Shown here piece by piece: positions 1-10,757 of a DNA stretch of 26,283 nucleotides. The position numbers and the translations under genes were made by a program. Under the pieces are notes generated by a model, which saw nothing but the letters and a program-made list of their open reading frames with translations, did not search any database and was not told the DNA's origin. Where the stretch lies: positions 1-26,283 of the forward strand of contig CAXKVV010000868.1 in NCBI GenBank assembly GCA_964058805.1. The letters run 5' to 3'. Position 1 is the first letter of the stretch. Each line of letters opens with the position of its first letter. Source of the stretch: Schoenoplectus triqueter. Its lineage: Eukaryota; Streptophyta; Magnoliopsida; Poales; Cyperaceae.

Positions 1-1155
1 AAAACAACTTGGGCAAGCAACACACAACAGGCACACCCATCCAACAGATACAGCATGGTCAAAATAAACATACACTTAGGCATCAACTAATTTAAAGATC
101 ACCCAATCATCAAGCCTCAACAGTTTTTTTTCTTAGGTAGTACCAGATCAGGGAGGGGATACCAGTGACAAGGCTAGTATCAGTAACCAACATCACACAA
201 TAGATAACAACAGCCAAATCAAAACAACACGCAAGAGTCAACCAATCAGAGGGTCAAGGCAACAACCAGGTAACTAGAGATGCAACTCTCAGTCAACAAA
301 ACAAACAAGATAGGGGAGGGGCAGCAAAACTGAGATAGGTACCAATCAGTCCCATACCAGCACATCAAGGAAAAATAAATCAAAAAATTTCAAATGTTGC
401 ACAGGCACAATATAACCCAAAAAGGCAACAACCCAACCCACACAAATCAATCATCAGCTCCCATACCAGTAACTCAAACAAATAACGCATCAAACACCGC
501 AGACAGTAATAAAACAAGCAACCCAGCAAGCTAGACAATACACATAAACCCAGTGGGTAACCGTACCAGCACAAATAACCCATACAGCGCTATGACGCAA
601 CAAAGGGAAGCAAGGGCATCGGGTTGACAGCCTCGCCTTACTGGTACCAACTAGTACCAGTGTACCAAGGCTTTATACACACATCAACACTCATAGGAGA
701 TTTAGCAAGCAAGCAACAACACAAAAAATGAACCCTTAGCAGTCAAACAAGTCACAAGAAAAAAATCAGATCAGATTTTACCAGTAACAACATAGGGCCA
801 GAGGCTAGGGTTTTTACCAGAAAAGGGCCGGAGGCAACAGTGGCACAAGAAAGAGGCAAGGGAACAGTGCCAGCACAACACAACCCAAATGAAACCATCA
901 CAACCCAAAGCATGCGAAATCCAACAAGCAAATAACACACAACCATAAAAGAAAGATCAGATCAGGGTGTACCAGCAAAGAAAATCAAGCAAGCAGCAGA
1001 GGGCAAATAGGCACAAGGCAGCAAGGGCAAGAGTCGGCACCTCAATAGTACTTCTGGCTGCCACCTCCTCCCTCGATTTCAAAGTTTGTTCTTATCAAGT
1101 TTAACTTCCCGATTTTGATTGGAAAAGACAAATTTTCTCAGCACATGAGAGCAAC
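1..1155 (-). other. putative 5' leader exon and leader intron of a gene continuing off the left edge
   Basis: Read on the minus strand, this stretch starts about 30 bases downstream of a TATA box. It has a short purine-rich leader (about 1155-1041), a possible splice donor GAG/GTGCCG at 1041/1040, and then about 1 kb of T- and G-rich sequence with no long ATG reading frame. That sequence contains GATCTG words (around 144-149, 766-776 and 956-965) and many CTGGTA words, like promoter-proximal introns of highly expressed plant genes. The ORFs here (for example 380-583 and 752-946) are low-complexity hydrophobic translations with no recognisable domain, so I do not call them genes. The acceptor site and coding exons would lie outside the window. 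The donor choice is uncertain, and the whole call is inference from promoter geometry and composition. Confidence 0.35.
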
Positions 1156-1183
1156 AGGGAGAGGGAGGAGGCGCCTGAACGGG

Positions 1184-1190
1184 TTTTATA
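1184..1190 (-). promoter_or_regulatory. TATA box of a minus-strand promoter
   Basis: The minus strand reads CTCTATAAAACCCG here, a good plant TATA box match. Upstream on the same strand lie several CT dinucleotide tracts. Downstream is a leader without ATG until a two-codon frame (ATG TGC TGA) near 1148. Initiation would be expected near 1155-1160. Strand and spacing are coherent, but transcription is not shown by sequence alone. Confidence 0.45.
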
Positions 1191-1341
1191 GAGGGCGACA
1201 AGTGGGGGGTAAGGTCGGGGCAGTAGAGGTCGTCAGCCCATGACCGTTAGGTGGACCTCGGAGGGAGGGTGAGCGAAATCGATCAAAGAGGGGTAGTGGA
1301 ACAAGGTGACGAGAGATGCAAGTGGGGCCACTCGGTAGAGT

Positions 1342-1366
<25 letters not shown>
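1342..1366. repeat. (GA)n microsatellite in a promoter-like region
   Basis: An uninterrupted GA run, which reads (CT)n on the minus strand. Two further GA tracts lie at 1423-1440 and 1529-1543. Together they make the 1240-1570 segment strongly polypurine on the + strand. Such tracts are common upstream of plant transcription starts and are known binding sites for BPC/GAGA-binding proteins. The reading frame 1233-1577 on the minus strand is a Ser/Leu-rich translation of these repeats, not a gene. Confidence 0.8.
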
Positions 1367-1372
<6 letters not shown>

Positions 1373-1569
1373 CGGTGGGTGGTGAGAGTGACCGAGAGAA
1401 AAAAGGGTAGGCGGTGTCGCTAAGAGAGAGAGAGACAGAGCGAAAAAAGAGAAAAGAGAAGGACGGAGGGGAGGGAAAAGTCAAAGCGGTATCAGAGAGA
1501 GTGTAGAGGGGACATGTATCATTTAATAAGAGAGAGAGAGAGGCTGGGGATTTTTTGTGACCGGGTGGA

Positions 1570-2640
1570 GTGGCCAAGTGTGTGGCATTTCAATTTAAAG
1601 AAGGATTTAAGGATTATAGTTTAATTCGAGTCGTTTAAAGATTAATTTCTTTTGATCAGGATTGGATTATATACATATGGTCTTGTTTGATTTCAAATTT
1701 TGCAAATGAATTTTCTTCAATTTACTTAAACATATCCTATTCTATTATTATCTATTTAGGAATATCTCTCGTCAATTTTTCGTTAAATCATTTTAATTAT
1801 TATCATACTTATGTTCATTGTTAAATTTTCTTTATTAATTTGATTTTGATAATAATTCATTTATTTATTTATTAAAAAACTTAACTAAATTAATTTAAGT
1901 GAGTGTTTGTTTATATTAGCCCTTTTCATTCATTTCATACCCTTGTGTATTTTCAATTAAATGTTGAATTCATTGGTATTATTATTATTATTATTATTAT
2001 TACATATATGTTTATCTCTTTTATATTGTGGGTTTATGATATTTACTGATTAGTGTTAAATCCTTTTTATTTATTATCTTAATTATATTTTTACGGTTTG
2101 ACACTTTTACTTTTGCTTGTATTTAATTTTGCTGACCACACCTCGATAGTTAACTATTTTTTCTGTCATATTTGTTGTGCCATGCTTCATCTCTATATGA
2201 AAAATATCCATCACTATCTGTTTTTTCTAGATCTATGATTAATTTTGAAAAAGTAGTTTGATTTTATGTCCTGGCAAGTCATTGCGCATAATGAAATAAG
2301 TGTACTAGTCAATATAGTTAATTTTCCTTCAGTGGCAGATTAAACTAATTATATTCTCTGGTTTTATCGGCCAATCTTCAAATAGCTGGCTAATTATTCA
2401 TCAGTATCAAGGGTATACGATATTATACTAATTATTCCTTCCTAACTTTTTTTCTGCAATGTTTTCTTTTGATTGCATCTTTTTATGATTGATAGAAGTA
2501 AGACAATGGAGTTATGCTCTGAAGGGAAAATAATATAACACGCTCACCTACTTAGAAGGGGCGAGAAGCACCAATCAGCATGCTGCACCACATCAGAATA
2601 AAACTCATTGTTAGTCACTTAACAGTTAAAAGTAGTATAT
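1570..2640. other. AT-rich intergenic sequence with an (ATT)n microsatellite
   Basis: No gene, long inverted repeat or RNA gene was seen. The one distinct feature is an (ATT)n run at about 1978-2003. The end of the stretch (from about 2640) begins a T/G-rich patch where the word TTTTTGTTGTGCT recurs at about 2649 and 2697. Confidence 0.5.
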
Positions 2641-2810
2641 TATTAGTCTTTTTGTTGTGCTTCACTAATTTCAGTGTCAAAAAAATATTTCAGAGCTTTT
2701 TGTTGTGCTAAATTATGTGTTGTGTACTTTGTTTTACTCTGATCTAGTTTGTTATTGTAAACTATTTTGTTGTGTTGTAGGATATGTTTTAAATAGTACG
2801 GTTTGTTGTT

Positions 2811-3030
2811 GGGATGGGCATGGACGGACATGGGCAGGTCAAATAGGCCCGTAGGTATTGATAGGTAAGGGGGGCAGGCATGAGCTTGAAGGAAATGCCC
2901 ATGGGTGGGCTAGGCCTTCATTTCTAGGCCCATCTTGTCAGGCCAAGCAGGTTGGGCTTAAAATTTGAACAGGCAAAATAGGCATGAAATTAACAAAATA
3001 CCCATGGGTCTGGCTCATTGTTATCCCTAG
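2811..3030. mobile_element. GGGC-rich hAT-like non-autonomous remnant
   Basis: A short island with repeated GGGC/GGCCC words stands out from AT-rich surroundings. The right end reads CATTGTTATCCCTAG, whose reverse complement CTAGGGATAACAATG has the form of plant hAT-type MITE termini (TAGGGNTGNCAA-like). The left end (GGGATGGGCATGGACGG) is a degraded partner. I found no matching 8-bp target-site duplication, so the borders are approximate and superfamily membership is inferred from terminal sequence style alone. Confidence 0.4.
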
Positions 3031-3059
3031 AACAGATCACTAGATGAGGCGCACAACGA

Positions 3060-5985
3060 CATAGAAAAAAGAAAAATATATGTCCTATCATATAGAATTA
3101 AATAAAATTTATAAGGAAGAGGAGTAATACTGAAGAACAAAATTAAAATGGCTTCTAAAAATGGATCACAACACTAAAGTTTTTCATACAAGTACTATAA
3201 TAAGGAAAAAGCAATTAATTTTGCTTTGAAAATTAATAGGGTTGTAGAAAAAAATTCAAAGATTTTGTCAAAATATGCCATAAGTTTTTATATGGATCTG
3301 ATGGATACATCTACAAATAGGGTATTAAGGTTATAAGATGATTTTTTGAATGATTCTAATAGATTATCTCCATTATAACTAGAATAGCTAGATAAACTTT
3401 TCACTATAGAAGAAGTAGAACACAATATTTTCATGTGACCCAATTAAAGCATCAGGGCCAGATGGGTTCTCTTTCTTATTTTATACTCACGTTGGGAAGT
3501 TATTAATATGGATTTGATGAAATTAGTTCATGCATACTATGATAATATAAGAGATATTTCTAAATTAATTTAGCTTTCATATGTTATTACCTAAAAAAAG
3601 ATGCTCAATTAATTACACGGTATAGGTCTATAAATTTAATTAATTATAATAAAATCATTAAAAATTTATTATCTCACACTATGTATGGACTCTTTGATTG
3701 TTTATACACATACAATATATATTAAGGGGAGAAATATTATGGACAATGTAGTAGTGGCTACTGAGATATAAAGGTGTGCTTTTTAAAATAAATTTTGATA
3801 AAATATTTTATAAACTACGTACATTGAGTTTTTTTTTATTGAAATCTTAGAGGATAGATGATTTAGTTCATTATGGAGAGAGTGGATTTAAGCAATTTTA
3901 GAAGAAAATAGGACTTGTATTAATTTTAATGACACACTTAATGAATATTTCTCTTGTAAAAGAGAGATAAGATAGGGAGATCCCTTGTCTCTATTTCTAT
4001 TTCATTTGATAGCTAATCTTACCTAGAGCTCAACTTAATGATATTATCAAAAGCTTAGGACTTTAGGAATTTAGGTCAGATATTGAACTTACATTTTGGA
4101 AATGATATCTTATTTTTTTTAGAAGTATCAGTAGAAAATATTGAAGCTTTAAAATGGATCCTGTTAGGATATGAAGATTAATTTTGTTAAATGTGAGTTA
4201 GTGTCTTTGAATTTGTTAGACTTAGAAGGAGCTCAGTTAGCTAAACATTTAGGTTGTAAAATACTTTCAATTCTGTTAATATATTTAGGAATGTCTTTAC
4301 ATTAAAAAAATTATTAGTCGATCAATGAAATTTTTTGGTTGAAAAAATAGAGAATAAACTTCAGGGTTGGAAAAGTGAATTATTATTGAGGTAAGAGTAA
4401 TTTTATTAAATTTAGTGTTATCTTTCTTACCTTTATATTCGATGTTCTTATTTAAATTATCAGTCTTAGAACAAGGATAGACGAGTTAAGAATACTTTTT
4501 CTATGGTACAGATGTACTATTGTAAAAAAATACTTAAATTGCATGGTCAATTGTTTGTAAAGATAAAAATTAGAGGGTGGGTTGTTATGAATTTAGAAAT
4601 TATGAACACTATATTTTTAACTAAATGAATAGTTAGATACAAAAATATAATAGTAAAATATATTGGAAACATATTTCGAGATTCAAGTATCATAATGTAA
4701 TGAATAAATTGAATTTTGTTAAATCGGAAAAGTAAGTAATGAAAATACAACCTTATTTTGGACAGATAAATGGTTATGAGAGACATCTTTATCTTATGAA
4801 TTTTCTAATATATATTCAATAGTTAGGACCCACAAATTATTGTAGCATTAAGTAATTATACAAGGTGCTTCTTCTATGCATTTTGTTGAGCTACTGGTGA
4901 ATTCTTACTTATTACAATTTCAAATTTTAATATTGCTTACTTCTCACATATCTTTATTACTTGATGTAGAAGTCCAAATTTGTTGAAGATGGAATATTAT
5001 AGGTGCATTCACAATACATTCCTTGTATGTATGCTTAAATAATAGAGGAATAGTTAGTAAAGATTATACAATTATAGAGAAATATAAATATTTATGTGGT
5101 TGATTAGAAAAATAAAATATTGATAAAGGCTAATATGGTCAAACATGGTTGGCAGGGAGATACACATTGTGTCTTTTTTTTTCAGAAAAAAAGACTAGTG
5201 ATCATCTATTTATTAATTGTCATTTTGTTAATTATCTATGGCAATAGCTAATTGTATATAATATTTTCACTTATGTGGGTGTTATTTTAGATGATTTGTG
5301 GGCTATAGATGCATCCATATTATTCAAAAATGAACAATTGGAAGAAATGATTAGAGAGACTGTGTTATGAATAGTGTGGTTAGAAAGGAATAGTCTTTGT
5401 TTTAATATTGGCATTGCTCTCAAATATATTCAAGCTATAGGAATGAAAAAATTGAGATTAGTTATTTTTTTATGTAAAAATCTACATGAATCTTTATTGC
5501 TTAATCTACAATATATACTATCACAAGATGTGCAAAGCTTCTATTTGCAGGTTGAAAGTTAGGTGGTGATGGCTCAAGAGTTAGAACTCTTATTTGGTAT
5601 AGAGAATGAGGTGAATTAACGATATCTGCAACAAACTATCTCTGCTGACATTAAATGTATCATTTTTCATTTTAGAGCAATGTTATATTTTGTTTGAAAT
5701 ATTTTTTTAATTTCTTTTGGTTGTAATACTGAATTAAATATGTTGCTATGTTTTGTGATAATTCTAAGATTGTTATTGGGTATCAAAACTTATGAGGTCT
5801 TGATGTTAGAGTTTTAAGTAGTTGTTAAGGTTGGTTTATTTCATAGGGTCCGCTTACATTTTTGATGGCATTGTTTATTGTAATAGTTCTTTTAGGACTT
5901 ATCTCTTTGTATCAGTGGTTTGGTACATTGGACAAAAACTCTTAGATGTAATTCCTCGATTTCAATAAAATTAGTGGATTTTAAT
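3060..5985 (+). mobile_element. L1-type LINE retrotransposon, 5'-truncated and degraded
   Basis: About 2.9 kb of + strand sequence keeps, in order, the landmarks of a plant L1 ORF2 after its endonuclease: the pre-RT motif, reverse transcriptase blocks, a zinc-knuckle region and the Trp-Leu-Glu-Arg-Asn tail motif, followed by a 3' untranslated part. A possible polyadenylation signal AATAAA is at 5964-5969. No ORF1 or endonuclease domain is visible, so the copy is 5'-truncated, as usual for LINEs. No clear poly(A) tail or target-site duplication was found. The 5' border next to the GGGC-rich element is approximate. Confidence 0.8.
3125..5640 (+). pseudogene. reverse transcriptase (L1 ORF2) pseudogene
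   Basis: The frame is broken by many stops and indels, but family blocks can be read. Near 3149-3215 is KWLL..DHNTKVFHTSTIIR. At 3456-3479 is KASGPDGF, the RT motif usually read KAPGPDGF. Near 3620-3700 is a diverged YR(P/S)I.L(I/L)N block, and near 3955-3990 a broken (R)QGDPLS block. At 4092-4106 the catalytic box reads H-F-G-N-D where active enzymes have F-A-D-D, so one metal-binding Asp is lost. At 5144-5250 is the zinc-knuckle region with WQGDTHCVF and DHLFINCHF. At 5374 an intact 62-codon segment begins with WLERN. The product is inactive. Comparison with family motifs is from memory. Confidence 0.8.
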
Positions 5986-5989
5986 CCTT

Positions 5990-6190
5990 TTTTTTTCATT
6001 TTTTTTTAAAATTTGACAGTTTATTTTTAATTTCCATCATCTATTTGATGGTCGTGGATGTAAAATGTCTAGTTTCATCATAACATTAATCAATTTTTAG
6101 AATATGCTTATCCAACCAAATGAAATGAATTAACATATTTTTTAATATCTCTTGATGAATAGTGATGACTGTCTTCGATATAGATATAAT
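5990..6190. other. AT-rich spacer after the LINE
   Basis: Poly-T stretches at about 5990-6007 follow the LINE 3' end, then featureless AT-rich sequence. No gene seen. Confidence 0.4.
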
Positions 6191-6435
6191 ATATCAAATG
6201 TCAAAACTGATTATCTAGAGTGAGTGTGTGTATCTTATCAATTGTGAACCCCTTCTTAGAAGGCCTGCAATCTCTATTTATAGGGCTTCTTTGAGACCAT
6301 AAGCGAATATGTCGGGACCGAGATCTGATCAAACAGTTAGTATTTGTATTTACTGTTCTTTTAAAATATCCGAGGCTGATCTCTGAATAGGTCTGAGCCA
6401 AGATGAGGGCTAGTTGTATTGGACCATATCAAATA
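6190..6435 (+). mobile_element. possible LTR-retrotransposon LTR remnant
   Basis: A block of more balanced composition contains GAGTGTGTGTA, then CCCCTTCTTAGAAGG and CTATTTATAGGGC (about 6271-6283), and ends near TATTGGACCATAT. This order, with a terminal GTGTG word, a short C/G-rich palindrome, a TATA box and a later TTGGACCAT word, is shared with the region at 24.7-24.96 kb. It resembles the promoter part of plant gypsy LTRs. No LTR borders (TG...CA), primer-binding site or coding domain were found. The minus-strand reading frame over this block looks accidental. Confidence 0.35.
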
Positions 6436-6730
6436 GAAGAGAATAAAAATAATTACAAAATCACATACCATAAAATGTTCACAAATCCGGAAAAATAGTA
6501 GAATGCGAGATTATCATCCGGACAAAAAGGACTGCAATAACTTATTTCGAAAATTATTTATATTCCACTGAACCGGTATTGACAAAACTTAGATTTTTGA
6601 ACTTTTAACCTTATTAATTAATTTGAAAATACATTATCAACATTGTGAAGATATATATATATATAAGTTAGTGTCGAGTGATCGCTCGTTAGAATTTTTT
6701 TTCTCAGAATAATATTATCTCAATGGTGCA
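6435..6730. other. AT-rich spacer with a short (TA)n tract
   Basis: No gene seen. A (TA)n run occupies about 6651-6665. Confidence 0.5.
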
Positions 6731-6732
6731 GC

Positions 6733-6788
6733 TGCAATCATAATTTCTGTACTGATTTACTGCAATCATTATTTCTGTACTGATTTAC
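6733..6788. repeat. 28-bp tandem repeat, two near-identical copies
   Basis: Copies at 6733-6760 and 6761-6788 start TGCAATCAT and end CTGATTTAC, with one mismatch. A diverged third unit follows to about 6816, and a further related unit starting TGCAATCATAATTCCTG lies at about 6850-6880. The array is short and has no coding content. Confidence 0.85.
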
Positions 6789-6921
6789 TGAATTATAATT
6801 TAATTCCTATAGACACTGCATTTTTTTTTAATTGTGCTGCTACACTGCATGCAATCATAATTCCTGTAATAATTACTGACGAGAAACAATGACAGAAACT
6901 ATAAATATATGATCTTTGAGC

Positions 6922-6952
6922 ATATACATATATATATATATATATATATATG
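6922..6952. repeat. (TA)n microsatellite
   Basis: A near-perfect alternating AT tract lies between CATATACATA and TGGATGG. Confidence 0.9.
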
Positions 6953-7156
6953 GATGGAACGGAAACTCCACACTCAAATGTGAAATATACATCTAGTAAT
7001 TATGTTTTGTTATTCTGCTTTTAAGATATCTAGTACTTCCTAATTAAGTATGATGATTGAACTCTAAACAACACCAATTAAACCATCCAATTAACATGAT
7101 ATCAGGTCCTGTTATGCATACTATTTCAAGTATAAACCACCCAAATGAACAGAGGC

Positions 7157-7925
7157 AAGGGTGCAAACGGATTGGATATTATCTGACCATATCTGAATTC
7201 GAATTTGGATAATATCGAATATATATATTTGGATATAAATATTTTCATATACGAATACTGATACAGATAATTGTTTGTAGGATAGAATACAGATGTGGTT
7301 TTTAATTTGAAACCGAACACGGATATGAATATGGATAATCATCTAGATCGTGATATTTTTGAAATTCCAATATCCCATTCATTATGTGTTTTTCAATTGA
7401 GTTTTTAATGTAGATTATAAACTCAACTATTCTTATACATAATTTAATGTTATATTTTATTTTTATATAGTTTTTGGTATGTTTTAACTAACATTACACT
7501 TTTATATTTTTTTGACTAATTTATAAAAATAATTACTGATTAAACCGCTAATAATATAATGATGATTAATAATTAATTTTTAATAATATTACTTTTATTA
7601 TTAGTGATCAAATTAAAAAATATTATATAATTATTTTTTTAATTATGTTGGTAATATTTGAATTTAGTATCCAAAATATATTTATATTCATGTTCGTATA
7701 CGTGTATTAACTGTTCAGTATTCTTATTCATTTAATATCTCATCTATATTTGTAGCCGGTAGTTGTATTCATTTTGATCATCTATCTTGTCCTTAATACT
7801 GGATGATTACTTCGAATTCATGATCTGAAGCATACACCATTCATATTCAAAAATTATAATAAATATAAATATTTAATTTTAATCACTGTCGGACGGTATC
7901 CTAACCGTTTGCACCCCTAACCCAA
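7157..7925. mobile_element. hAT-like non-autonomous element, about 770 bp
   Basis: The left end reads AAGGGTGCAAACGG. The right end, inside 7905-7925, reads CCGTTTGCACCCCTA, its inverted partner (AGGGGTGCAAACGG). The 8-mer ACAGAGGC occurs immediately left (7149-7156) and at 7926-7933, as expected for an 8-bp hAT target-site duplication. The right terminus then has six extra bases (ACCCAA) beyond the inverted repeat. The interior is very AT-rich, with GGATA/TATCC words near the left end and no transposase. The two overlapping reading frames at 7121-7342 and 7126-7320 are by-products of this repeat. Confidence 0.6.
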
Positions 7926-7939
7926 ACAGAGGCCATATT

Positions 7940-8100
7940 CTAAAGCACAGCAGCATTATTTCCTCAGCGCAACATGAATTCAAATTTGATCGGAGCCTCT
8001 GTGCACTGAAGATAAATTTCATTCAGAAAACAGCTGCACCGGCTTGAAATTTCAAATTAGTAGCACTAGTATCCAGTTGTCGCCGGGTCCAGCTCTGTTC
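7940..8100. other. short unannotated spacer
   Basis: Mixed-composition sequence between two transposable elements. No gene or repeat recognised. Confidence 0.4.
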
Positions 8101-8104
8101 AATC

Positions 8105-8492
8105 GCCAATCGCCCAGTTTTTTTTGTATATAATAATTATATTATTAATAATAAGAATGATAAAAATAAATTTTAAAATAAAAAAATGGCAGCGCGCCAC
8201 TGACAGTGACGCGGAGCAAACACGCCACCGCTAGTGACGTCTTTGTACAAAACAGAACGTGTCACTGCCAGTGACGCTTTCGCTCTTACTAATCTTGATC
8301 ATGATCCATTACCATTAGATCAACATTATTATTGTCAATCAACCATCAAATACGTCAGTGCTAGTGACGCATTTACAAAGACACCACTGTTAGTGACGCG
8401 CTGTCATTCGCAGATTTCAAATTTTACTTTTATCACTCTTATTATTAATAATATAATTATTATAATTGTTATATAAAAAAACTGCGAATGGC
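8105..8492. mobile_element. long-TIR MITE, copy 1 (Mutator-like family)
   Basis: About 100 bp at each end are inverted copies. The left arm runs from GCCAATCGCCCAG through a T-run and ATTATATTATTAATAATAAG (8129-8154 region). The right arm is its reverse complement, ending CTGCGAATGGC at 8492. Between them are five near-palindromic units of the form G(T/C)CACTGNNAGTGACGC. A second family member lies at 15434-15835 with a 9-bp target-site duplication, which suggests Mutator-like ancestry. For this copy I could not settle a duplication. The reading frame 8234-8476 is internal to the element and not a gene. Confidence 0.7.
8196..8399. repeat. array of five CACTGNNAGTGACG near-palindromes
   Basis: Units lie at 8196-8212, 8224-8241, 8261-8277, 8354-8370 and 8383-8399. 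Each carries TGACG(C/T) at the right, the core recognised by TGA-type bZIP factors (established knowledge). At 8236-8241 it extends to TGACGTC. The array is inside the long-TIR MITE, and any regulatory role is inference. Confidence 0.7.
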
Positions 8493-8509
8493 AAATTCGC
8501 CACTATATC

Positions 8510-9030
8510 GTATATTCCCGTCTATATAATTTTCTTTTTCTTAATTTGAATTTATTTGGGAACATGTTTAATCATGCCTCAATAATGTCTTTACTGACAT
8601 GACTAGTCATGTCCAGTTGTTTTTTTAACTGCTAATGTCTTCTCGTCTCGCGAATTTTATACATCCATCTTTTACTAGATTTTAATATTTTTGTTTCCCT
8701 ACTGCGTGGTTCTTATTTTCTCAGTGATTATTTTAATGAAATAATTTTTATATCGATTGTTATTTTCCGGGAATTCTCCATTGTTCTTAAAATAAAGGAA
8801 ATTGATCACTGCAGAATCAGAAAAGCAGAACCTGCTTGCAGTCTCTGTTTTATTGATCTGTCAATTCAAATGATTTTAATTTAATAGCAGATACCTGAAT
8901 ATTTTTGGCTGCAATAAATTCTTCACGGGTATCTTTCCCACACATTTATGGGGATGTAAATGAGTACTTGCTGGGGCGAGCTAACTATTCCAAATTGTGC
9001 CTATTTAATATTCTCATATTTGAGTTTATA
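8510..9030. other. intergenic sequence with an 18-bp perfect palindrome
   Basis: No gene seen. GACATGACTAGTCATGTC at 8596-8613 is a perfect palindrome, with ACTG/CAGT arms just outside it. The rest is unstructured AT-rich sequence. Confidence 0.5.
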
Positions 9031-9041
9031 TTATGTCAAAG

Positions 9042-9410
9042 GAGGAAGGTTTCAATGCGATGAGTTTGGTTATCACAGCAGCCACCAATTCATTTTTTAA
9101 TTTATAATTTATAATTTAAAATTTAAATTTCAAATTCAAACCGTTGATGTTATTAATTTTTATGGTAGATGTATGCGGTTAAAATGAATGAATCTAGTTA
9201 ATTATGATTGATTATTTTTTATATATTTATTTTAATCTCATTTGATATATTATTAAATGAACTCTAAAAATCATGAAATTTTAAAAGTATACATCTACCA
9301 TAAAAATTAATAGCATCAAAGGTTTGGATTTAAAATTTTAAAATATGAATTAAAAAATGAGTTAGTGTCATCTTGTGTCACACAAAATTTATGACATTGA
9401 AACCCTCTTT
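9042..9410. mobile_element. MITE with very long inverted repeats and an 8-bp target-site duplication
   Basis: The ends are GAGGAAGGTTTCAATG on the left and, as reverse complement, AAAGAGGGTTTCAATG on the right. The arms pair over about 150 bases, including the shared blocks CATTTTTTAATT and TTTTTATGGTAGATGTAT (left near 9160-9175, right near 9286-9303). TGTCAAAG flanks both sides (9034-9041 and 9411-9418). The element has no coding capacity. A related terminus-like word, CATTGAAACCCACCTTTTTCGACAAA, recurs on the + strand near 9463-9488. hAT is possible from the 8-bp duplication, but the superfamily is left open. Confidence 0.65.
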
Positions 9411-9489
9411 TGTCAAAGATCTTCAGCTTAATTATTAGACCAATATTTTTTTGATATTTTTCCATTGAAACCCACCTTTTTCGACAAAA

Positions 9490-10380
9490 AAAACACTTAT
9501 TTTTTAATATATAATCAAGTCGCTATTTCTCTTCTTCCGTCTTTTACAACTCAGAAAACAAAATCATTTATTTTTTTTAATCATGATTTAGTTGGACTTG
9601 CTACATTTATATAATTTCTGGAAATGTACAATCTCTTATTTTTTTCAATCAAATATTCAGTCATGTTTTCGAAATAGAGGTATTGATGACCGGCCATAAT
9701 TAACTAAAACCATAATAAGCAACAAAATTATTAATTACAAAGTAACGGAAGATATATAAACTTGATTGTTTTTTTAAAGATTCCATAACCAGTTAAAGTT
9801 GAGTTGCTTAGATTAGCTAGCTGCTTGAATACTAATAATTAAAATTTTATTAATTGTGTATAATTGTTTTAGTTGCTGCTGACCTATATATCAATATATG
9901 TGCAATAATAAAAGAATAATTTTAGAAAATAGTAATAATATTATTAAGAAAGCTAACACACGGCACAGCGTGTATTGCATTGCAATTTCAAATTTAAATA
10001 TTGGTACCCTTCAATAAAATTAACAAACAAGTAATTAGTAGTACAACCACAATAAGGTAAGTTGTGCTTGGAGGAAAGACCAGTACTCGGCGGGAAGCTG
10101 CATCACCCTTCATGTGCTAAAACAAATGCAATGTTCAAACAAAATACTAACCAACCATAATCATATCATCTCAATTTTTTTTTTGAATTAGTCTCCAAAG
10201 AAGAGTGGTGTACAATAAATATCCACACACACAGAGCGATATTTACATCCCAACGAAGAATCCAAAATTGATGATCTGCTTCTCATGCTAAGCTAGCCAA
10301 GCAACCCAATCAGCAATATATGTAGCTAGGTTACTAATTTCGTTCAGCGCAGAATGGATTACATATAATTGCAAAATTGT
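9490..10380. other. intergenic AT-rich sequence
   Basis: No gene, tRNA or clear repeat was recognised. On the minus strand a TATA-like word (ATTATATGTAA, about 10364-10374) lies next to the G+C-rich island to its right, so a minus-strand transcript starting here is conceivable but unsupported. Confidence 0.4.
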
Positions 10381-10392
10381 ACAAAAACCAAT

Positions 10393-10418
10393 CGTGATTC
10401 GTGATTCGTGATTCGTGA
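10393..10418. repeat. 7-bp tandem repeat (CGTGATT)n
   Basis: Three full units and a partial fourth of CGTGATT. A second 7-bp array, (CGTCACT) x3, lies 340 bp away at 10758-10778. The two units differ at two positions. Confidence 0.9.
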
Positions 10419-10757
10419 ACCAGGTACCAGTACCACACTACATTTCGTCATTTCCCCAATTCCCCCAAATTCAACGGTCAGACCTAAACGCCAAACAATT
10501 TTGCGGACAGGCGGATGGAGCGTCGCAGAAACAACAAAATGCGGACGGCGAGAAACAGAGACCCAGTAGTCCAGTACCCTACAAACATCGTCATGCGTGC
10601 TCCCGAGAAACCCGCCCCTCCTTTCCTGCGTGCACCTAATCACACGCATCATCATTAACCCATAATTGTCTCTCGCTCTCGACCCACTTGGGTCCCACAG
10701 GTCAACACTACAGCGAATGGTCTCCCGACACGTGTGCAACATGTCAGGCGTCTGAGT

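Noticed and set aside
380..946. Minus-strand frames of 67 and 64 residues
   Set aside because: Low-complexity Leu/Cys/Tyr-rich translations of a TG-rich, intron-like region; no domain.
1233..1577. 114-residue minus-strand frame
   Set aside because: Made of (CT)n microsatellites read as Ser-Leu repeats, and it lies upstream of the TATA box.
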